Notes: a model not told the origin generated them from the sequence alone. DNA of 64,000 nt from Straminergon stramineum (GCA_963920665.1 OY987266.1:3043001-3107000), one strand, 5' to 3'; shown: positions 25,531 to 38,052, numbered from the stretch's first letter. Made by a program: numbers and translations.

Positions 25531-27247
25531 AATGTGACTTCAGAGTGACTACAACTCCCTAATTGCAGCATTGTGGATGTGTCTATAGCATTCAAGTTAG
25601 GGTGCAGTTGTGTTCACAACTGTAGGATGACCCCATTGACAGGGGGGCAATTTCATTCGCCTCATTCTGTTCACAGCATTAGAGACGTTCTAATGTGGCA
25701 GGACAGAATTCCACCGTGGACACGTAGTCGTGAACGAGTCTGTAGTTGTCATAGATTGTAACTTCCTTTGACTTCGGCATGACTACAAGATGACTTAAGG
25801 GATACTTGGATATGCAACAAAGTTGAAGGACTAAATATCCTTTTCACAAGCAAGTGTGCACGTGGCAATTAGGGGTTGGTAGTAACAAAAAATTCCAAGT
25901 GTGTTTCACTCGGGATTTGAAGTCATTCATCACAAATTAGGAAAATGATGCATACAAAAATGCTTCTTCTTTCTCTATTATTTTCGATTATCTTTTTTAT
26001 TTATTCTTAATTTAAAAAATATATATTTTAATCTTATGGGCAATGGTCAGCTTGGGATATCACTTTTTGGATACACTAATTAGGTGATTTTGGTCTAAAA
26101 CCTCCAAAGTTTGTCTAATTCATTCATTTTGATCAATTAAGAAGACCCTAATTAACATGAAAAAAAAAAAGAATTCTTGCACTTCAATGGGATCAAAATG
26201 TATATTCCTAATGAGTTTTTTTTAAATTAAAATTTTTTGGACCTATTCATAGAAGTGAGAAAAAATGCTAAAATTTGGAGATTTGTAGGCATCATAATGC
26301 ACAATTATTAAATTTTAATTGAAAAAATTAATTATTTTATGTATTGAACCACTAAATATAATTCATATCCAAAAATCATATAAAAATAAAATTATTTGAT
26401 ATTCCAAATGCCTGTTATTGAAGATTTTATGTACATAAGACAAAACTTACTTTTTCAACTAAAAATTCATTAAATTTTTTAAATTTTTTTTGATTGAGAT
26501 GAATTTTTTTTCTTGATACATTATCAATCTAGGTAGTTAAAACCTCATTTTGTAAAATTATACTTTATTATATTTAAAAGATGAGGTCGTTTAACACATG
26601 GGAGTGGACTAACATTGTAATTAAGACAACCTTTTGAGGTACCCCAAGGCCCAAGCTAACCACTACCATTGTTTTTCTCTTCTTCTCCCTTTTCTTCTGT
26701 TTTATCCTCTTTTTTTTACTTCTTCACTTATCTATTTCATTAATTGTAATTTTCTTCAACTTATTTAAAAAAATAATGATTATTTCTCCCTTTTTGGTAT
26801 TTTATATTCTTTCAGCTTTTTTTCTTTTACTTCTTATAAATTTTTCTTCCTTTTTTCCTTTTCTCTTGTCATCTTCATTTCTTTGAAGCTTTTTTATCTT
26901 TCTAAATTCTCTACTCTTTGTTTATCTTTAAAAAAAAGTTATTTTGTCATTTTCTTCGAAATCATGCATTTTGAATGGCCTTTTTGCTTTGTCGGTGTAT
27001 ATTATTTTCTTAGTTAGGGTAAACTTTAAGGTTCATTTAAATTCCTACTAGTATGAAAGCAATAATTTCTATCCATTTTTGTCATTATCTATATACTACT
27101 TCTAGATAGTTAAAGTAATTGAAAATTCACATTTAGAGGTTCCAACATACTTACATGAAGGTATTTTAATGAGCCAAAGGCAATCATTAAGTCCCATTTC
27201 CCCTTTACATAGACAACAATTTTGCTTCTTCGTTGTTACTTCAATAT

Positions 27248-27310
27248 GACTTCCTAAGATTGCAAAATGACTTCTTAAGACTGCAAAATGACTACTTAGG
27301 ACTACAAAAT
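27248..27310. repeat. 21-bp minisatellite, three units
   Basis: Units at 27248, 27269 and 27290 each follow the pattern GACTNCNTANGANTGCAAAAT. Read in one plus frame this gives the peptide phrase DFLRLQN repeated, but the surrounding frame (27233-27484) has no other sign of being a gene. Confidence 0.75.
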
Positions 27311-28599
27311 GAGTTCAAAATGTCTCAGACTACTGCAAACCTACTCTACTACTATTTCAATGCCTTGTCTATTGTGATGCACTACACAATTTCCAAACAT
27401 CTTGCATACCTTTCATTACACTTACTCTACATCTATAGCACGTTTTCATATTTGACACATATGACAAGGATGGACAAAATTTAGAAAGGATGTTAAAAAA
27501 TGTCAAAGAAAATATCTTTTCTAATACCTATCCCAAATTTGTCCATAACTTTTGATTTCGGGATCAAAATCTAAAACAAATTTTTGGAGATGAAAGTGAC
27601 ATTGATTTTCCAACTTTTATTTGTTTGGAGTATTTTGAAAACAATTAATCTTCTATGCCTAAATGAAGTTTGAAATATTACTTGTAACATAATTCCTGCG
27701 TTTTACAAATCCCACGTGGTTTGTCTTGCTTCCTACCAGCCCAAATGTATAAAAGTCTTGTCACTTGACCATTTCATGCCAACCCACTACTTGGCCTGAC
27801 AAGCCTAGTGACAAATGTGCCAAGTATGGCGTTTAGTGTATGGTATTCTATGTTTGGTGAATTATATTGTGTATGGTGTATTGCTTCGGAACTCTGATTG
27901 TTAACACGATCTCACCTCTGTTCTCACACTAAAATGTAATAAAATATAAGATTGAAATCCATATTTAAATCATTTTATATATTTTAACTACAGTAGATTC
28001 AATTAAGGTCATAAATGATGTTTGACCACACGCCAATGGTATTGGTCTTCCAGGGGTTAAATGGAAACAAATACTCGAAATTATTGATATTGGAATACGG
28101 GTTCTCTAAAAGCGTCCAGAATCTGATACCGGTATTCTAAGAATGTCCTGAAACGCAATCCTCCTCTGGAACTGCTCCTACTGTAACGTAATGGTCATTT
28201 CCTTTGTGGAGGAACGCAGCTAAACACTCGCACAAAAAATGAGGATCAACCGAAGAAAATTACAACAAGAAGTCGTATACACTAAGCTAATTTATAATAT
28301 CAATACTTTCACCTAGTCAGAGGAAAGGGCTGATCATGTTATATTATCTAATGTGGCTCGCACATTCAGGCACAAATTTTAACTTTAAGGTTTCCTCCAT
28401 CCATCCAGAATGTCTCCGAATGAGGGAAAAATTGACCCTCATGAATCAGAAGTCACAGAAAGAGACGGACTCATCTGATGATGATATTCCAAATACTCTT
28501 GGAACCATCTACGGAGTCACCCGGATGCATTAGGCACCTCGACAATAGGGGAACACAGGTGATCCCGCAAATTCACGTATTCGGCAACATACATATGAA

Positions 28600-28880
28600 C
28601 CCTAAACTAGAAGAACAGTTCCCATGAAAAAGAAATGCTCCACCAGTCAGTGTTTTTTTTTGGACTAGTGTCCCCTGTGTTGCTAGTGTCCCCTGTGCTG
28701 GCTTCACTGGTTTCACTGCACAGGCCAGATTTTGGAGAGACAGATTCACAGTGGTTAGATTCTAACAGATCTGGCGATATATCGCCAGAAAAAACAACAC
28801 TGCCACCCGGCACGGGTTTAGGATGCCTCCTAAGTTTCCACCCGGCACGGGTTTCAATCAGTATGTCACTGTCATTTAGA
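28600..28880. repeat. Short direct repeats and a 20-bp palindrome
   Basis: Direct repeats CTAGTGTCCCCTGTG (two in tandem near 28665-28700) and CCACCCGGCACGGGTTT (near 28803 and 28839) flank a perfect palindrome, TCTGGCGATATATCGCCAGA, at 28770-28789. No gene assigned; the open frames on both strands here look like shadows of the repeats. Confidence 0.6.
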
Positions 28881-28989
28881 AACTAGAATAGAAGAACAGT
28901 TCCGATGCACAAGAAATGAATGCGGCCACCAGTACATGAATATGCCATACGGAAGCTAGAAAAAAACCTCCAATTCAAACTCAAACAAA

Positions 28990-29960
28990 ATGATCTGAGG
29001 CATTTTGAAGAAACCCAAACCCATTAATTCTGAGTCGTAACCTAAATTCTTGAAACACGCGACCATTCCGAGGTCAGGAGCTGGTAAAGGGCAAGGCAAA
29101 CGAAAACTTCCTGAATAGTGACAAACTCAATCTACAAAACAGTCAAGAATCTCGCCGAATGCTAATCGAGCGGCAAGTATGTCACATTTACGCTAATTTA
29201 GAACACCGCAACAGAAAAAGATAACAAGCCACGCCCTGAGAGATGACAACATTATGACAATTTAACAAGATAGCTGATGAATGACTCCACATTGAGACAA
29301 TATAATAGGTTAATTAGGTGTTGTGAAAAAACCCTTACCCATTAACCTGCTTCTTTATTCGGCGAAGAATATCAAAGTCCAATGAATCATCGTTTTAGAC
29401 CAATCCCTTGACACACCGCGCTTATCAACCATATTTTGAGACATAACCTAAAGACTTGATTGAAATACACGACTTCCTGAAGGTCAGGAACTGAAAAAGG
29501 GCAAGGAAACAGAAATTCCCTGACTCGAGCATGAACTAACTCTAGCAAACATTCGAGAAATTCACTGGGTGCATCATCGAATGCAAAATGCACAGCAACC
29601 GTAGAGCATTTCGGCTAATTTAGGTTACCTGAACAGTGAAATGACAACACAATCAATAGACAGACCTGAAATTACGAAGAAACCCTTAACACATTAACCT
29701 GCTCCTCAAATCCAGTCAAGAAAGTTAGTGTCCAATGAACCATCGTTCTTCACAATACTAGCACAATCCTTGACACGCCGCACTTCTCAACCATACTCTA
29801 AAAAAACTAAATTCTTGACCGTGTAACTTCCAAGAGGTCCTCAGCTGATAAAGCACAAGGTGAGCGGAGACCGCCTGACTCGTGAACACTAACTCAATCT
29901 TGCAAACATTCGAGAATTTCCCCGTAATCATCATCGAATGTAAAGTAATCGGCAATCATC
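28990..29960. repeat. Three diverged tandem units of about 360-400 bp downstream of eL24
   Basis: The phrases AACCTAAAT.CTTGA, GAGGTCAGGAGCTG..AAAG, CAAACATTCGAGAA, CATCATCGAATG and ACCCTTA..CATTAACCTGCT recur in order. Their anchors lie at about 29038, 29443 and 29803. The units are GC-richer than the surrounding intergenic DNA. They lie 3' of the eL24 stop and may be duplicated downstream sequence or a degraded element. Confidence 0.65.
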
Positions 29961-30094
29961 GAGATTACAATTTAACAAACCACCGATTACGAAAATATAA
30001 GTCTGTTTAAAAATGCCAAAAGCGAAATTTTGATACCATAAAAAGGTCTCATACATATAGCTACATCGACTCAACACATATCGTACATTCTTCC

Positions 30095-30583
30095 TCAACG
30101 CTTCCCACCCGCGCTCGTCTTCGCCGCTTTCGGAATCGCCGTCCTCGTGGCCTGCTTCCCGCTGGGCCCCTTGCTCCCCTTTCCCGTCTCTACCTTCTTC
30201 GCCTTCTTCTCGTCTTTCGTCTTCTTGATCCTCTCCTTGATCTCCCTCAACGCCGCCTCCCTAGCCGCCGCCCTCACCTCCGTCTTCTCCGTGCGCTTCT
30301 TCTGGAGGACCTCCAAGGAAACCCCGACGATGGAGCGCGAATAAGGCTTGTTGGTGGCGCGACGCTTCTTCCGGACGGTGATGTCGTGGGAGTCCTTCTT
30401 GTGCTGCTTGCGGAAGAGCGCCGTCCAGGAGAGCTTGGCGGGTTTGAGGCGCTGGTGGAAGTAGCGCTTGCACTTGCTGTTGAGGAAGAGAAAGACCTGG
30501 CTGTCACTCCGGATGAAGCGAATCCCGCGGCCAGGGTAGATCTTGGAGCCGGAGAAGCGGCACACCTCGGTTTTGAGCACCAT
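30095..30583 (-). CDS. RPL24: Large-subunit ribosomal protein eL24, intronless
   Basis: Cytosolic 60S ribosomal protein. The 162-residue product starts [20 protein letters not shown], the characteristic eL24 N-terminus. It continues [20 protein letters not shown] and [12 protein letters not shown], then a long basic, alanine- and lysine-rich helix and tail. Length fits plant eL24 (about 160 residues). The frame is uninterrupted, whereas the other genes here are split, and codons are strongly GC-ending. The start at 30583 is the only one that keeps the conserved N-terminus. A telo-box lies about 130 bp upstream. It is either a naturally intronless gene or an expressed retrocopy; the intact frame and promoter motif favour function. 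Confidence 0.96.
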   Translation of the reverse strand: MVLKTEVCRFSGSKIYPGRGIRFIRSDSQVFLFLNSKCKRYFHQRLKPAKLSWTALFRKQHKKDSHDITVRKKRRATNKPYSRSIVGVSLEVLQKKRTEKTEVRAAAREAALREIKERIKKTKDEKKAKKVETGKGSKGPSGKQATRTAIPKAAKTSAGGKR

Positions 30584-30709
30584 GACGGGGGATACTGTTG
30601 TTACTGTGGGCTATGGCGGGATGGTTCTAAGTTAAAGGGCGAGCTGGGGCAGCTCCAAAGGGGAGGTTGATGGAGGGTCTCCTTCCTCAAGGCCGAGCAG
30701 CAGAGCCCC

Positions 30710-30718
30710 AAACCCTAA
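30710..30718. promoter_or_regulatory. Telo-box upstream of eL24
   Basis: AAACCCTAA, 127 bp 5' of the eL24 start codon. This motif is common in promoters of plant ribosomal protein and translation genes. Confidence 0.6.
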
Positions 30719-30895
30719 TTCAGGGTGTGGAGGAGCGTGTTCTCATGCGAGTTCCATTTACCTGACCCCACGTGTCCTCATCCAATGGATGAAACCAGTC
30801 CTTGTTTTTCGGGGGAAATGGGGGCCAAAATGTACCACTTTGAAATAATTCTCTATAGCCTAGTAAATATGCCAATGACCAAGCAAATTTCATTT

Positions 30896-31315
30896 CTACA
30901 CTCAATAGGGGTATTAAGGGGACCCATACTAATTAATTGACATTTCACACTACATAAATATCTACCTTTATTATACATTAGTAGTTATTGAAGTGTCCCG
31001 CATGTGTACATTTTGTTTCAAACATCTACAATTTTCCATGATTAGTCCCTTTAATTTTTTGGTCCCCTTAACCCAATAAGGATGATCTAGACCAAAGTGG
31101 TCCAATGGATGACAAAGAACTATTACATGTGACATAGAAGTGCTATTGTTCATCCTTGGAATTTTGTTCAAAAAAGGGGAGGTCTTGCATAGTAGTATGA
31201 CCTCTAATTATTACTTTCGGGTTTTTTGAAGTAGATGATTTACATTGTTTCAATAAAGAAGATTTCCATGGTGACCAGCCCGTCCTTACAGGGTTAATAC
31301 CCCTATTTAGTGTAG
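30896..31315. mobile_element. MITE with AATAGGGGTATTAAGG ends, interrupted copy (194 bp net)
   Basis: Terminal inverted repeat CTACACTCAATAGGGGTATT on the left, answered by the complement ending AGTGTAG on the right. It is split at the TTAA within its right-hand repeat by the 222 bp element at 31072-31293. Removing 222 bp and one TTAA leaves 194 bp, exactly the length of the intact copy at 41382-41575. Confidence 0.87.
31072..31293. mobile_element. TTAA element, 222-bp family (222 bp)
   Basis: Starts CCCAATAAGGATG after TTAA (31068-31071) and ends CCGTCCTTACAGGG before TTAA (31294-31297). Shares GTTCATCCTTGGAATTTTGT and GTAGATGATTTACA with its relatives. It is inserted in the MITE at 30896-31315. 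Confidence 0.9.
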
Positions 31316-31600
31316 ATCATGCACTAAGGGTAGTTCACTTCAATTGCAAATTCTTGCAACTAAATAGTTAGTGCATAGTGAAGGGGTAGTGCTTGGTGAA
31401 TGCAATGTCCATGCTAATTTTTGCCACGTATAATTAGTCTTTCTTTCCATTTGTAGTACAAATAGTGATGGAGTTGGCAACTTTGGACATATAAATTTAT
31501 TCCATTTCAGAATATATTCTTCAAATTTTTGAATGACTTTGCAAGGACACTTTTTCCACAATGTGTTGGAGATTTATCTTCAAGAGCTCTTAATATTTAA

Positions 31601-32242
31601 TCTCTAATGCCCGAGGCATCATATTTGGGTGTTGACGGAACTTTGAAGTTGAATAAAATCTTAGTAAATACTATTTTTGATACTTTTTTTTAAAGAAAAA
31701 TATCCTTTCAAGTCTCTTTTAAGTGCCAAAAATCTAATTTTTGAAAAAAATTGTTTATGATTTTTCTAATGAAGATTTTGTGCAAAGGGGGCCATTGCAG
31801 ATCTTGATTTTTGTGTTTAAGGCTCATGGAGGTGAGCTTCAAATACTTTGGATCTTGAGGGGACAATCACATCCAACTAAATTCAGTAAAAAAAATTGTA
31901 GAGTAGATTTTGAGAATTTATAACCTTATTATAGTTTTGCATGTATTTTCTTTTAGACTAATATTTTTTTCTTGACCTCAATTTTAGATTTGACATGTAA
32001 AAAGTGGATTGAAAGACTTCAAATCACTTTCATAGTTTTAGCACCTTCTTCATCAAACATTATAATCTCTTAAACCACAAGTAATATTGTTGTATTTTCT
32101 TTAATTTCCTATGTGATCCATCATGACACATTCATATGGTTACAATTTTTAATTTTTTTTTCACACTAATCAAAAATTTGGCTTTTTGTTTAGTTTTGAG
32201 CAAACTTCAAGAAGCTCAAAAAAGGTCTTAAACATTTAGGGG
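31601..32242. mobile_element. TTAA element, 0.64-kb family, copy 1 (642 bp)
   Basis: Left end TCTCTAATGCCCGAGGC after TTAA (31597-31600) is a mutated form of the CCCCTAAATGCCCAAGGC end seen at 38693. The right end ACATTTAGGGG precedes TTAA (32243-32246). The interior matches 38693-39328 throughout, for example TATGATTTTTCTAATGAAGA and GTAGATTTTGAGAA. Same orientation. Confidence 0.85.
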
Positions 32243-32246
32243 TTAA

Positions 32247-35200
32247 ACCTAGTTTTGTAATGACCACCCTTGCATAGAAAAATCATAATTTTATTTCAAA
32301 ACTGGTTATATATATTAATATATGTATTAAAATTTTCAATTGGATCCTATTTTCAAGTTGCAAATATTCATCTTCTAAGTGCCATGCAAGCAGCCATGTC
32401 ATGAAAAAGGTGAATTGGATAGGTTCTCAATATAAATTTATCAGACCTAATTGTTGACTCTAATTCAAGGACTTAATCGTAGAAGGATGTGGCCTCCCAT
32501 GACCAAGGTAATTGTAGTCTCAATTATTTTTCAGTTTTTGTCTAATTGGCCTTGCAAGTGTAAATGGAGTCAACAAATAGCCTATTTTCCTTTGTAGTAT
32601 GATAAGTTACTAGATATTTTATAGATAAATTCAAAAGACATATAAATAGATTTGAATAGGTCTAATAGGCTAGGATTGGAAGGAAGTCAAATAGATGGAT
32701 GTACATTTTCAATAAACAGTCACACACCTTTGGCTAATTTTCCTTTTGGAACTATAAGTCCAAATGTCTATTTGCATTTCTCTCTCTCTTCCTAGTTGAA
32801 GAGCACAAGTATTCTAGTGTGTGAAATTATCTAGTGCTATAACTACTTGCCGAAACTCCTGTTAATCAATATATATTGAAAATTATTCTAATTGTCTTTG
32901 AGTGGATAGCTCAAGTGTAATTGTGTGTTTGAAATTGTATGAAGCTTACAAGTGGTGAGTAGTTGCTTTGTCAAATTGTGAAAATAATTATTGGAGTTAA
33001 GTCCATTAGTGATTGTGAAATAATTTCTAAGTGGTTAAATTGTGTGAATTGTGGATGTAGTGTTTGAAGATCAAATTGTAAGATTTGAATTAATTTGTGT
33101 TAATCAAAGTGATTATTGAGCACTTACAGTTGGTGAGAATTATTGAGTCAATTTGTGCAAGTAGCTGTCATGAATAGAAGGTTGTGTTGTTAAGTCAAAT
33201 TGGAGTTATCGGAGTATTGTCTGTGTGAATTAAATTAAACAACAGTGTATGTCAAATTGGTGGGAGATTCCTTGTGTCCTAATTGTCGTGAATCTATGTT
33301 TGGCTAATGGAGTAGTCAAATTGTGTAGATTAATTTAATTGTGATATTATGTGAGAATTGTGCGACAATTGGTTAATTGTTGGGTGAGCAGATTGTTGTG
33401 AGAATTTGTCTAGTCGATTGCTCAGAAATTGTATGTATATTGAATTGTGAAGCTATTCATCTAGATTTATTGAAGTTATTGTGACGATCAATTTAACTAT
33501 ATTGATTTGTGGGAATTATGTAGAGAGTGTTTAAAGTTGTTTGAGTTATTAATCTGTCAAGTGATAAAACTTGTATGTGATTTGTATTGTGTATGCAAGT
33601 CAATTGGATGAGATAATTAAGTTGTTGTATGTTGAAATGTGAACTATTGGCAACAATAATTTGTGGATTGTGATCTTGTGATAAACTACTTGTACGTGTT
33701 TGGATAGAATTAGGAGTTGTTCAAATATGATTTCATTTACAAAATAGTCCCAATGTGTTGAATTCCATATAAAACAATTCCGAGTCAATTTAGTTTAGTC
33801 TTGAGATATTGTTAGTTGGTCAATTTGAAAGTTCATAGCATGTATCAATTAGATAGTGTAGCCTAGGGTTTGGGATTAATTGACTGAACTGTGGCTAGTA
33901 GTTAAAGAAAGCACGGTCTTAGGTGCTAAAGTATCGGTCTAGTAGTTGTATGGTCATTGGTCTAGAGTCTTGACAAATTCATATAATTGGAGCTTGGATA
34001 AAGCTAAAGATGAATTGTTGGAAAAGCTAAAGCTATGGGATTGTTGTGAAGAATAAATTGACTAAACTAGGAATGAATTCTAATCTTTTCATGCTTTGCA
34101 TACTAGGCAAATGGATAGAAAATACAAGATTTGATATTTGCATCCTAAATTAGCAATTAGGCTAATAATATAGTATCGATTAGATGAGGAACAATAAAGA
34201 GGAATTGAAATAATAAAATAATTTCCCTAAAAGTTAATTGTATTTCAAATATATACCTTGGTGCATTTGATTACGTTGATAATGCATGTATTGTCAAGAC
34301 AAATTGATCAAACTTGAGGATTTGACTAGAGGATTTGAGTAGAGCCAAAACATACTCTATAGGAATAGGACTGCATACATGGAGTCTATTATAAATAGCA
34401 TTGAGGATGGACTGAGACTATTTGACTAAGAGTGTGGGTTTCTTTTGTTAAATTCCCAAAATGAATCGTAAAACAAAGTAGATAAGTATCCAAAATACGG
34501 AAGCAAGTGACCTTAGTCATGCAAATGTTAGACTTATTAAACCTTTCCTTAGGAATTACCCCCCTATATTACATTCCCCTAGGTTTTGTTGAGTAGACAA
34601 AATTTAAATTATAGTAATCAACAAAAGACTTTGGTTATTGTCCAACATGTACATTCTAACTTTGTTTCTACATAAAATCATCTATTGGACTTGTTAGGTT
34701 TTCAAGGTCCTTAAAAGTTAAGTGATGGTGGGCACCTTGAAATGCACCTATGGCCCTAAACTACCATCTTCACTCTATGTACATCTCCAAATTCAATTCA
34801 ATCTGTGGAAAAAACACTTAGTATAGAACCAAACTTTGTTCCTTCATAACTTTTGCTTATAGAATCCAAATGTTGCACTCTTTTGTGTATTGGAACCTCC
34901 TTTCACTTGCCAATAAGAAAGTATAAAAATTTGAATAGTTTAATAATAGTAATTGGGTACAGTAGCAATTAGTGGTGGTTTTGGGGGTACCCACCTTAAG
35001 GTAATTATAGCTACACCTAAAATCACACGAATAAACTCTAGGACATGATCTCATTGCTCTAGAAAAATGAACAACAATTTTTGCACATTGGTAAAAGACT
35101 ATGAATCAAAATGCAAGTGGTTCTATAATTTTTGGATACATTGTGAAGTAGTTACAAATTTTTAGAGATGTAAGGTGTAGGGTGCTAAAAGTGTCATGTA

Positions 35201-35365
35201 GGTGATGCCAAAATGCATTTGATGCACATCAAGAAATCACACTAGTAGTATTGAAACAGGACATAAAACAAAGTTGAAACAACATAAAGTTTACCAAAAA
35301 TCAATCACTTGTGAGGTTGCCACCTCCACAATGCTATTAATAGAACTACATAATTTTCAAAATGG
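32247..35365. other. Gene-free tract with a GT-rich segment
   Basis: Nothing coding was recognised. From about 32870 to 33800 the plus strand is unusually rich in TTGTG, GAATTG and TCAAATTG words. This is unlike neighbouring AT-rich DNA and suggests decayed LTR or leader sequence of a retroelement; no LTR pair, primer-binding site or coding motif could be shown. Confidence 0.4.
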
Positions 35366-35371
35366 CCTTAA

Positions 35372-35513
35372 ACCCTTAAATGTCAAAGCGGACGTTTTGT
35401 GTTTGATGGATGACTTTACTATTAACTATAGAAAAGCATAATGCACCTATTGGTCGAATAATCAAAGCAGTTTTGCTGACTACTTCGGTCATGGGGTCTT
35501 TGTCTTTTAAGGG
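35372..35513. mobile_element. TTAA element, 222-bp family, internally deleted (142 bp)
   Basis: TTAA at 35368-35371 and 35514-35517; ends ACCCTTAAATGTC and GTCTTTTAAGGG. Keeps the family phrase GGACGTTTTGTGTTTGATGG at the left but lacks about 80 bp of interior. Confidence 0.7.
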
Positions 35514-35636
35514 TTAAGTATACCTTATAATTGTCCTTGCAATGCACACTATTTTCGGTAGCCTCTTTGAGGATTTTCCCTTCAAAAATAGGAGTCGAGT
35601 TTTAAGAGTGCTTCATTTTGGGTGTAGTTACCTTAA

Positions 35637-36207
35637 CCCCTAATCACTCCGATGTCCATTTTCTGGACTATAAACAAATTGAAACTTGAGTTTCATCCTC
35701 TAATTTGCTTAGATGAAAGTTATTCTAATTTGTGGAGATACTTTATTAAGTTATTTTCCTATCTAAGGGTTGGATTTGGTGTTACTAGAATATACATTTT
35801 TCTAAAATTACAAATGTGCAAGGATGTCAAGTGGTCAAATTGCAATGACTTTAGTTCAAAACTAGATTTGCCAAAATGAGGTCATAGATTTGACGAACAC
35901 AAAAATTTCAAAAACTCACCATATGAAGAGAACCTCATTTCAAATCCATTCCAACAAATTTCACTAAAAAAATTGATAATATTTTTCTTGTAATCAAATT
36001 TTGAAGGAATTTTGGAATTTCTCTTTCAAAATTTATACAAAAAAGATTGGTCATAGCACTAGTGATTCTAACCATACAGATGGAATCTCCAAATCAAAAT
36101 CTACAACTTTTATTTGTATGTCAATTCCAAAATATGCTTCCAAATAGTACTTTATAATGATTTTTCTCAAATCATCAATTTTGGAGATGAATCTGGACGT
36201 TTAGGGG
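35637..36207. mobile_element. TTAA element, 571 bp
   Basis: Left end CCCCTAATCACTCCGATGTCC and right end GGACGTTTAGGGG, with TTAA at 35633-35636 and 36208-36211. Only the outermost seven or eight bases are cleanly inverted. The interior is unlike the other families. A 75-codon open frame inside has no recognisable motif. Confidence 0.75.
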
Positions 36208-36338
36208 TTAATTGCTTTCGATGGTTTTGAAATTGGGTGACAACAACTGGGCCTAATAGAAAGTGAGCCTAAAAATATCAATTTTGTAAGCTTTTACTAA
36301 ACTTCGGCCCACATGTGGTGCTTTTGGCCCTCGAAGGG

Positions 36339-36410
36339 TTTAGGGTTTAGAGGTGAACGAAGTCTCGTCCTTCAAGGAAGAAGTTTCTGGATTTCAGGAT
36401 TTAGGGTTTT
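36339..36410. promoter_or_regulatory. Telo-box-like motifs upstream of RMI2
   Basis: TTTAGGGTTTAG (36339-36350) and TTAGGGTTTT (36401-36410) lie 190-260 bp 5' of the RMI2 start. Such motifs are enriched in promoters of plant replication, cell-cycle and translation genes. Confidence 0.5.
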
Positions 36411-36598
36411 ACGGGAAGAATGTATGCCCAGTCAAGGTGGAAGTCGCACGAAGGCCCAAATCCTAAACCCTGATTGCTCGATTTGGAACCCAAATGCAAC
36501 CCAAATGCCCGACTTGTACCTGATTTGCAAAGCCCCTTGTTCGTGAAATGTGGCAGAAGAACGAATTCGCCTCACTCATGTAGTTCGTGGAGGGAGCC

Positions 36599-38052
36599 AT
36601 GGACTATTCCCTGGCAGCTGTGAAGATGTTCGTGGCGCACCTGAAACCTGCAAAACCGGCCAAGGAGCTGGCATCGAATGGCGGAGCGGCGTTTGCGATC
36701 GGCTCTCTCATCTTCCAACGCGTTTGGCTCCAGGTAATTTACTGCTTTCTCCGATCCCTCTTTACCTTACGGAGACAATGTTATGTTATCAATGATGAAT
36801 TCGAATCTCCAAAACAGAGTATCAGAAGTCTAGGATAGTCAGAAGAATGACCCTGAGAATGTAACATAGAAATGTTCAGAAAGAATGGATGCGGTGAAAA
36901 TCAGACACCCTGTTTTCAATACGGCAATTACTGCCACTTGTGAGATGTATTGACTGAAGATCTTGGTTTTTTTCCTTCATTTCTTCTAGGGTTAGGCGCT
37001 CCAAGATTCCCTCTTTTCCTTCTGGAGACAAATTTTATGGTGTTGTTATGGTGAAAATGTGTAAATGTTATTGTTATTGTTCGGTGTTCCAAGCTTCCAT
37101 GCGTAAATATTTCTTTAGGTAAGTGAATTACGAATGAGGAATCTGCGGTTGCTTTGCAGGGAAATCTAGTGCAGGGGACGGACAATGCAGGCTTAGCTCT
37201 GCGGGATGGAACCGGTGTATTGCCACTTCAAATGGGGCAAGAGTCCTTGAAACCTGGTATAGTGTCTTTTTCACTTGTACTGATTGGAATGAATAATGTC
37301 ATGCAGTCGAGCCAAGGGTTTTTAGTTCCAATGCTTTTCCTATGTATTATGTCAAGATTTTGCCAAATCAAGAGGGTCGCTAGTTTGTATTATAGAGGAT
37401 GTGGATGAGTAAACCCGACATATTATAGGGTGTCTTCCTTCAGACCTTCAGACCTCTAGACGAAGCCCCTGATGTTAGCTTCGGGGTTCTCTAAGACCCT
37501 CGTCAATCACAGATCCTACGGAGTCGAGGGATTATTGTTTCTGATCCCGTAGATTTGTGGTTTTTATAATCACACTGAGGTCCTTTATACTTTGGATACG
37601 ACTTCGTCGCCTTCCATACCCTGTTGAACGCTGGGTCTGTAGAACGGGTCCCTATACTACTCATGTCCCCAAGAGGTTTATTCTGCAATGTTGATGTTGA
37701 TGAATTGTTAACATGTAGGGATGTATGTGCTGGTCGTGGGGGCTTACCTGCTTGGAGCAGACGGGACACCTTTCCTCTTGGTGTGTGCAGTGAAGATCAT
37801 TCTCTCGTTCTTTTCTACTTTCCTCACGTATTATTTTCCTTTTTTTGGCCCCTGAGATAGCTATAATTTAAGAGGGAATCCAAATTTCAGTTTCGACTCT
37901 TTCTAACGCATACTTCGCCCACCATTTTGCCTCAGGTGCATAAAATTGTAGATCTGTCGTCAAATCCAGACAGAGAGACATTCTGGCGCTTGGAAGTGGC
38001 TGAGATACATAAGCTCTTCTATGACAAGTTGATGAATGTTTCCACTTATTGA
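36599..38052 (+). CDS. RMI2: RecQ-mediated genome instability protein 2 (RMI2)
   Basis: OB-fold subunit of the RecQ helicase-Top3alpha-RMI1-RMI2 complex, which dissolves double Holliday junctions in the nucleus. Four exons: 36599-36733, 37160-37256, 37719-37780 and 37936-38052. They join with GT/AG borders to 137 codons including TGA (136 residues). The N-terminus MDYSLAAVKMFVAHLKPA, the phrase IGSLIFQRVWLQG, the OB-fold strand RDGTGVLPL, MYVLVVGAYL and the C-terminal VHKIVDLSSNPDRE..WRLEV with LFYDKLMN all match plant RMI2 in order and length. An in-frame GTG lies upstream, but the ATG at 36599 gives the conserved start. No disruptions were seen. Confidence 0.93.

Noticed and set aside
28040..28060. 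Right-hand CCAGGGG-TTAA that looks like another TTAA element end
   Set aside because: No matching left end could be found upstream, so an element was not called.
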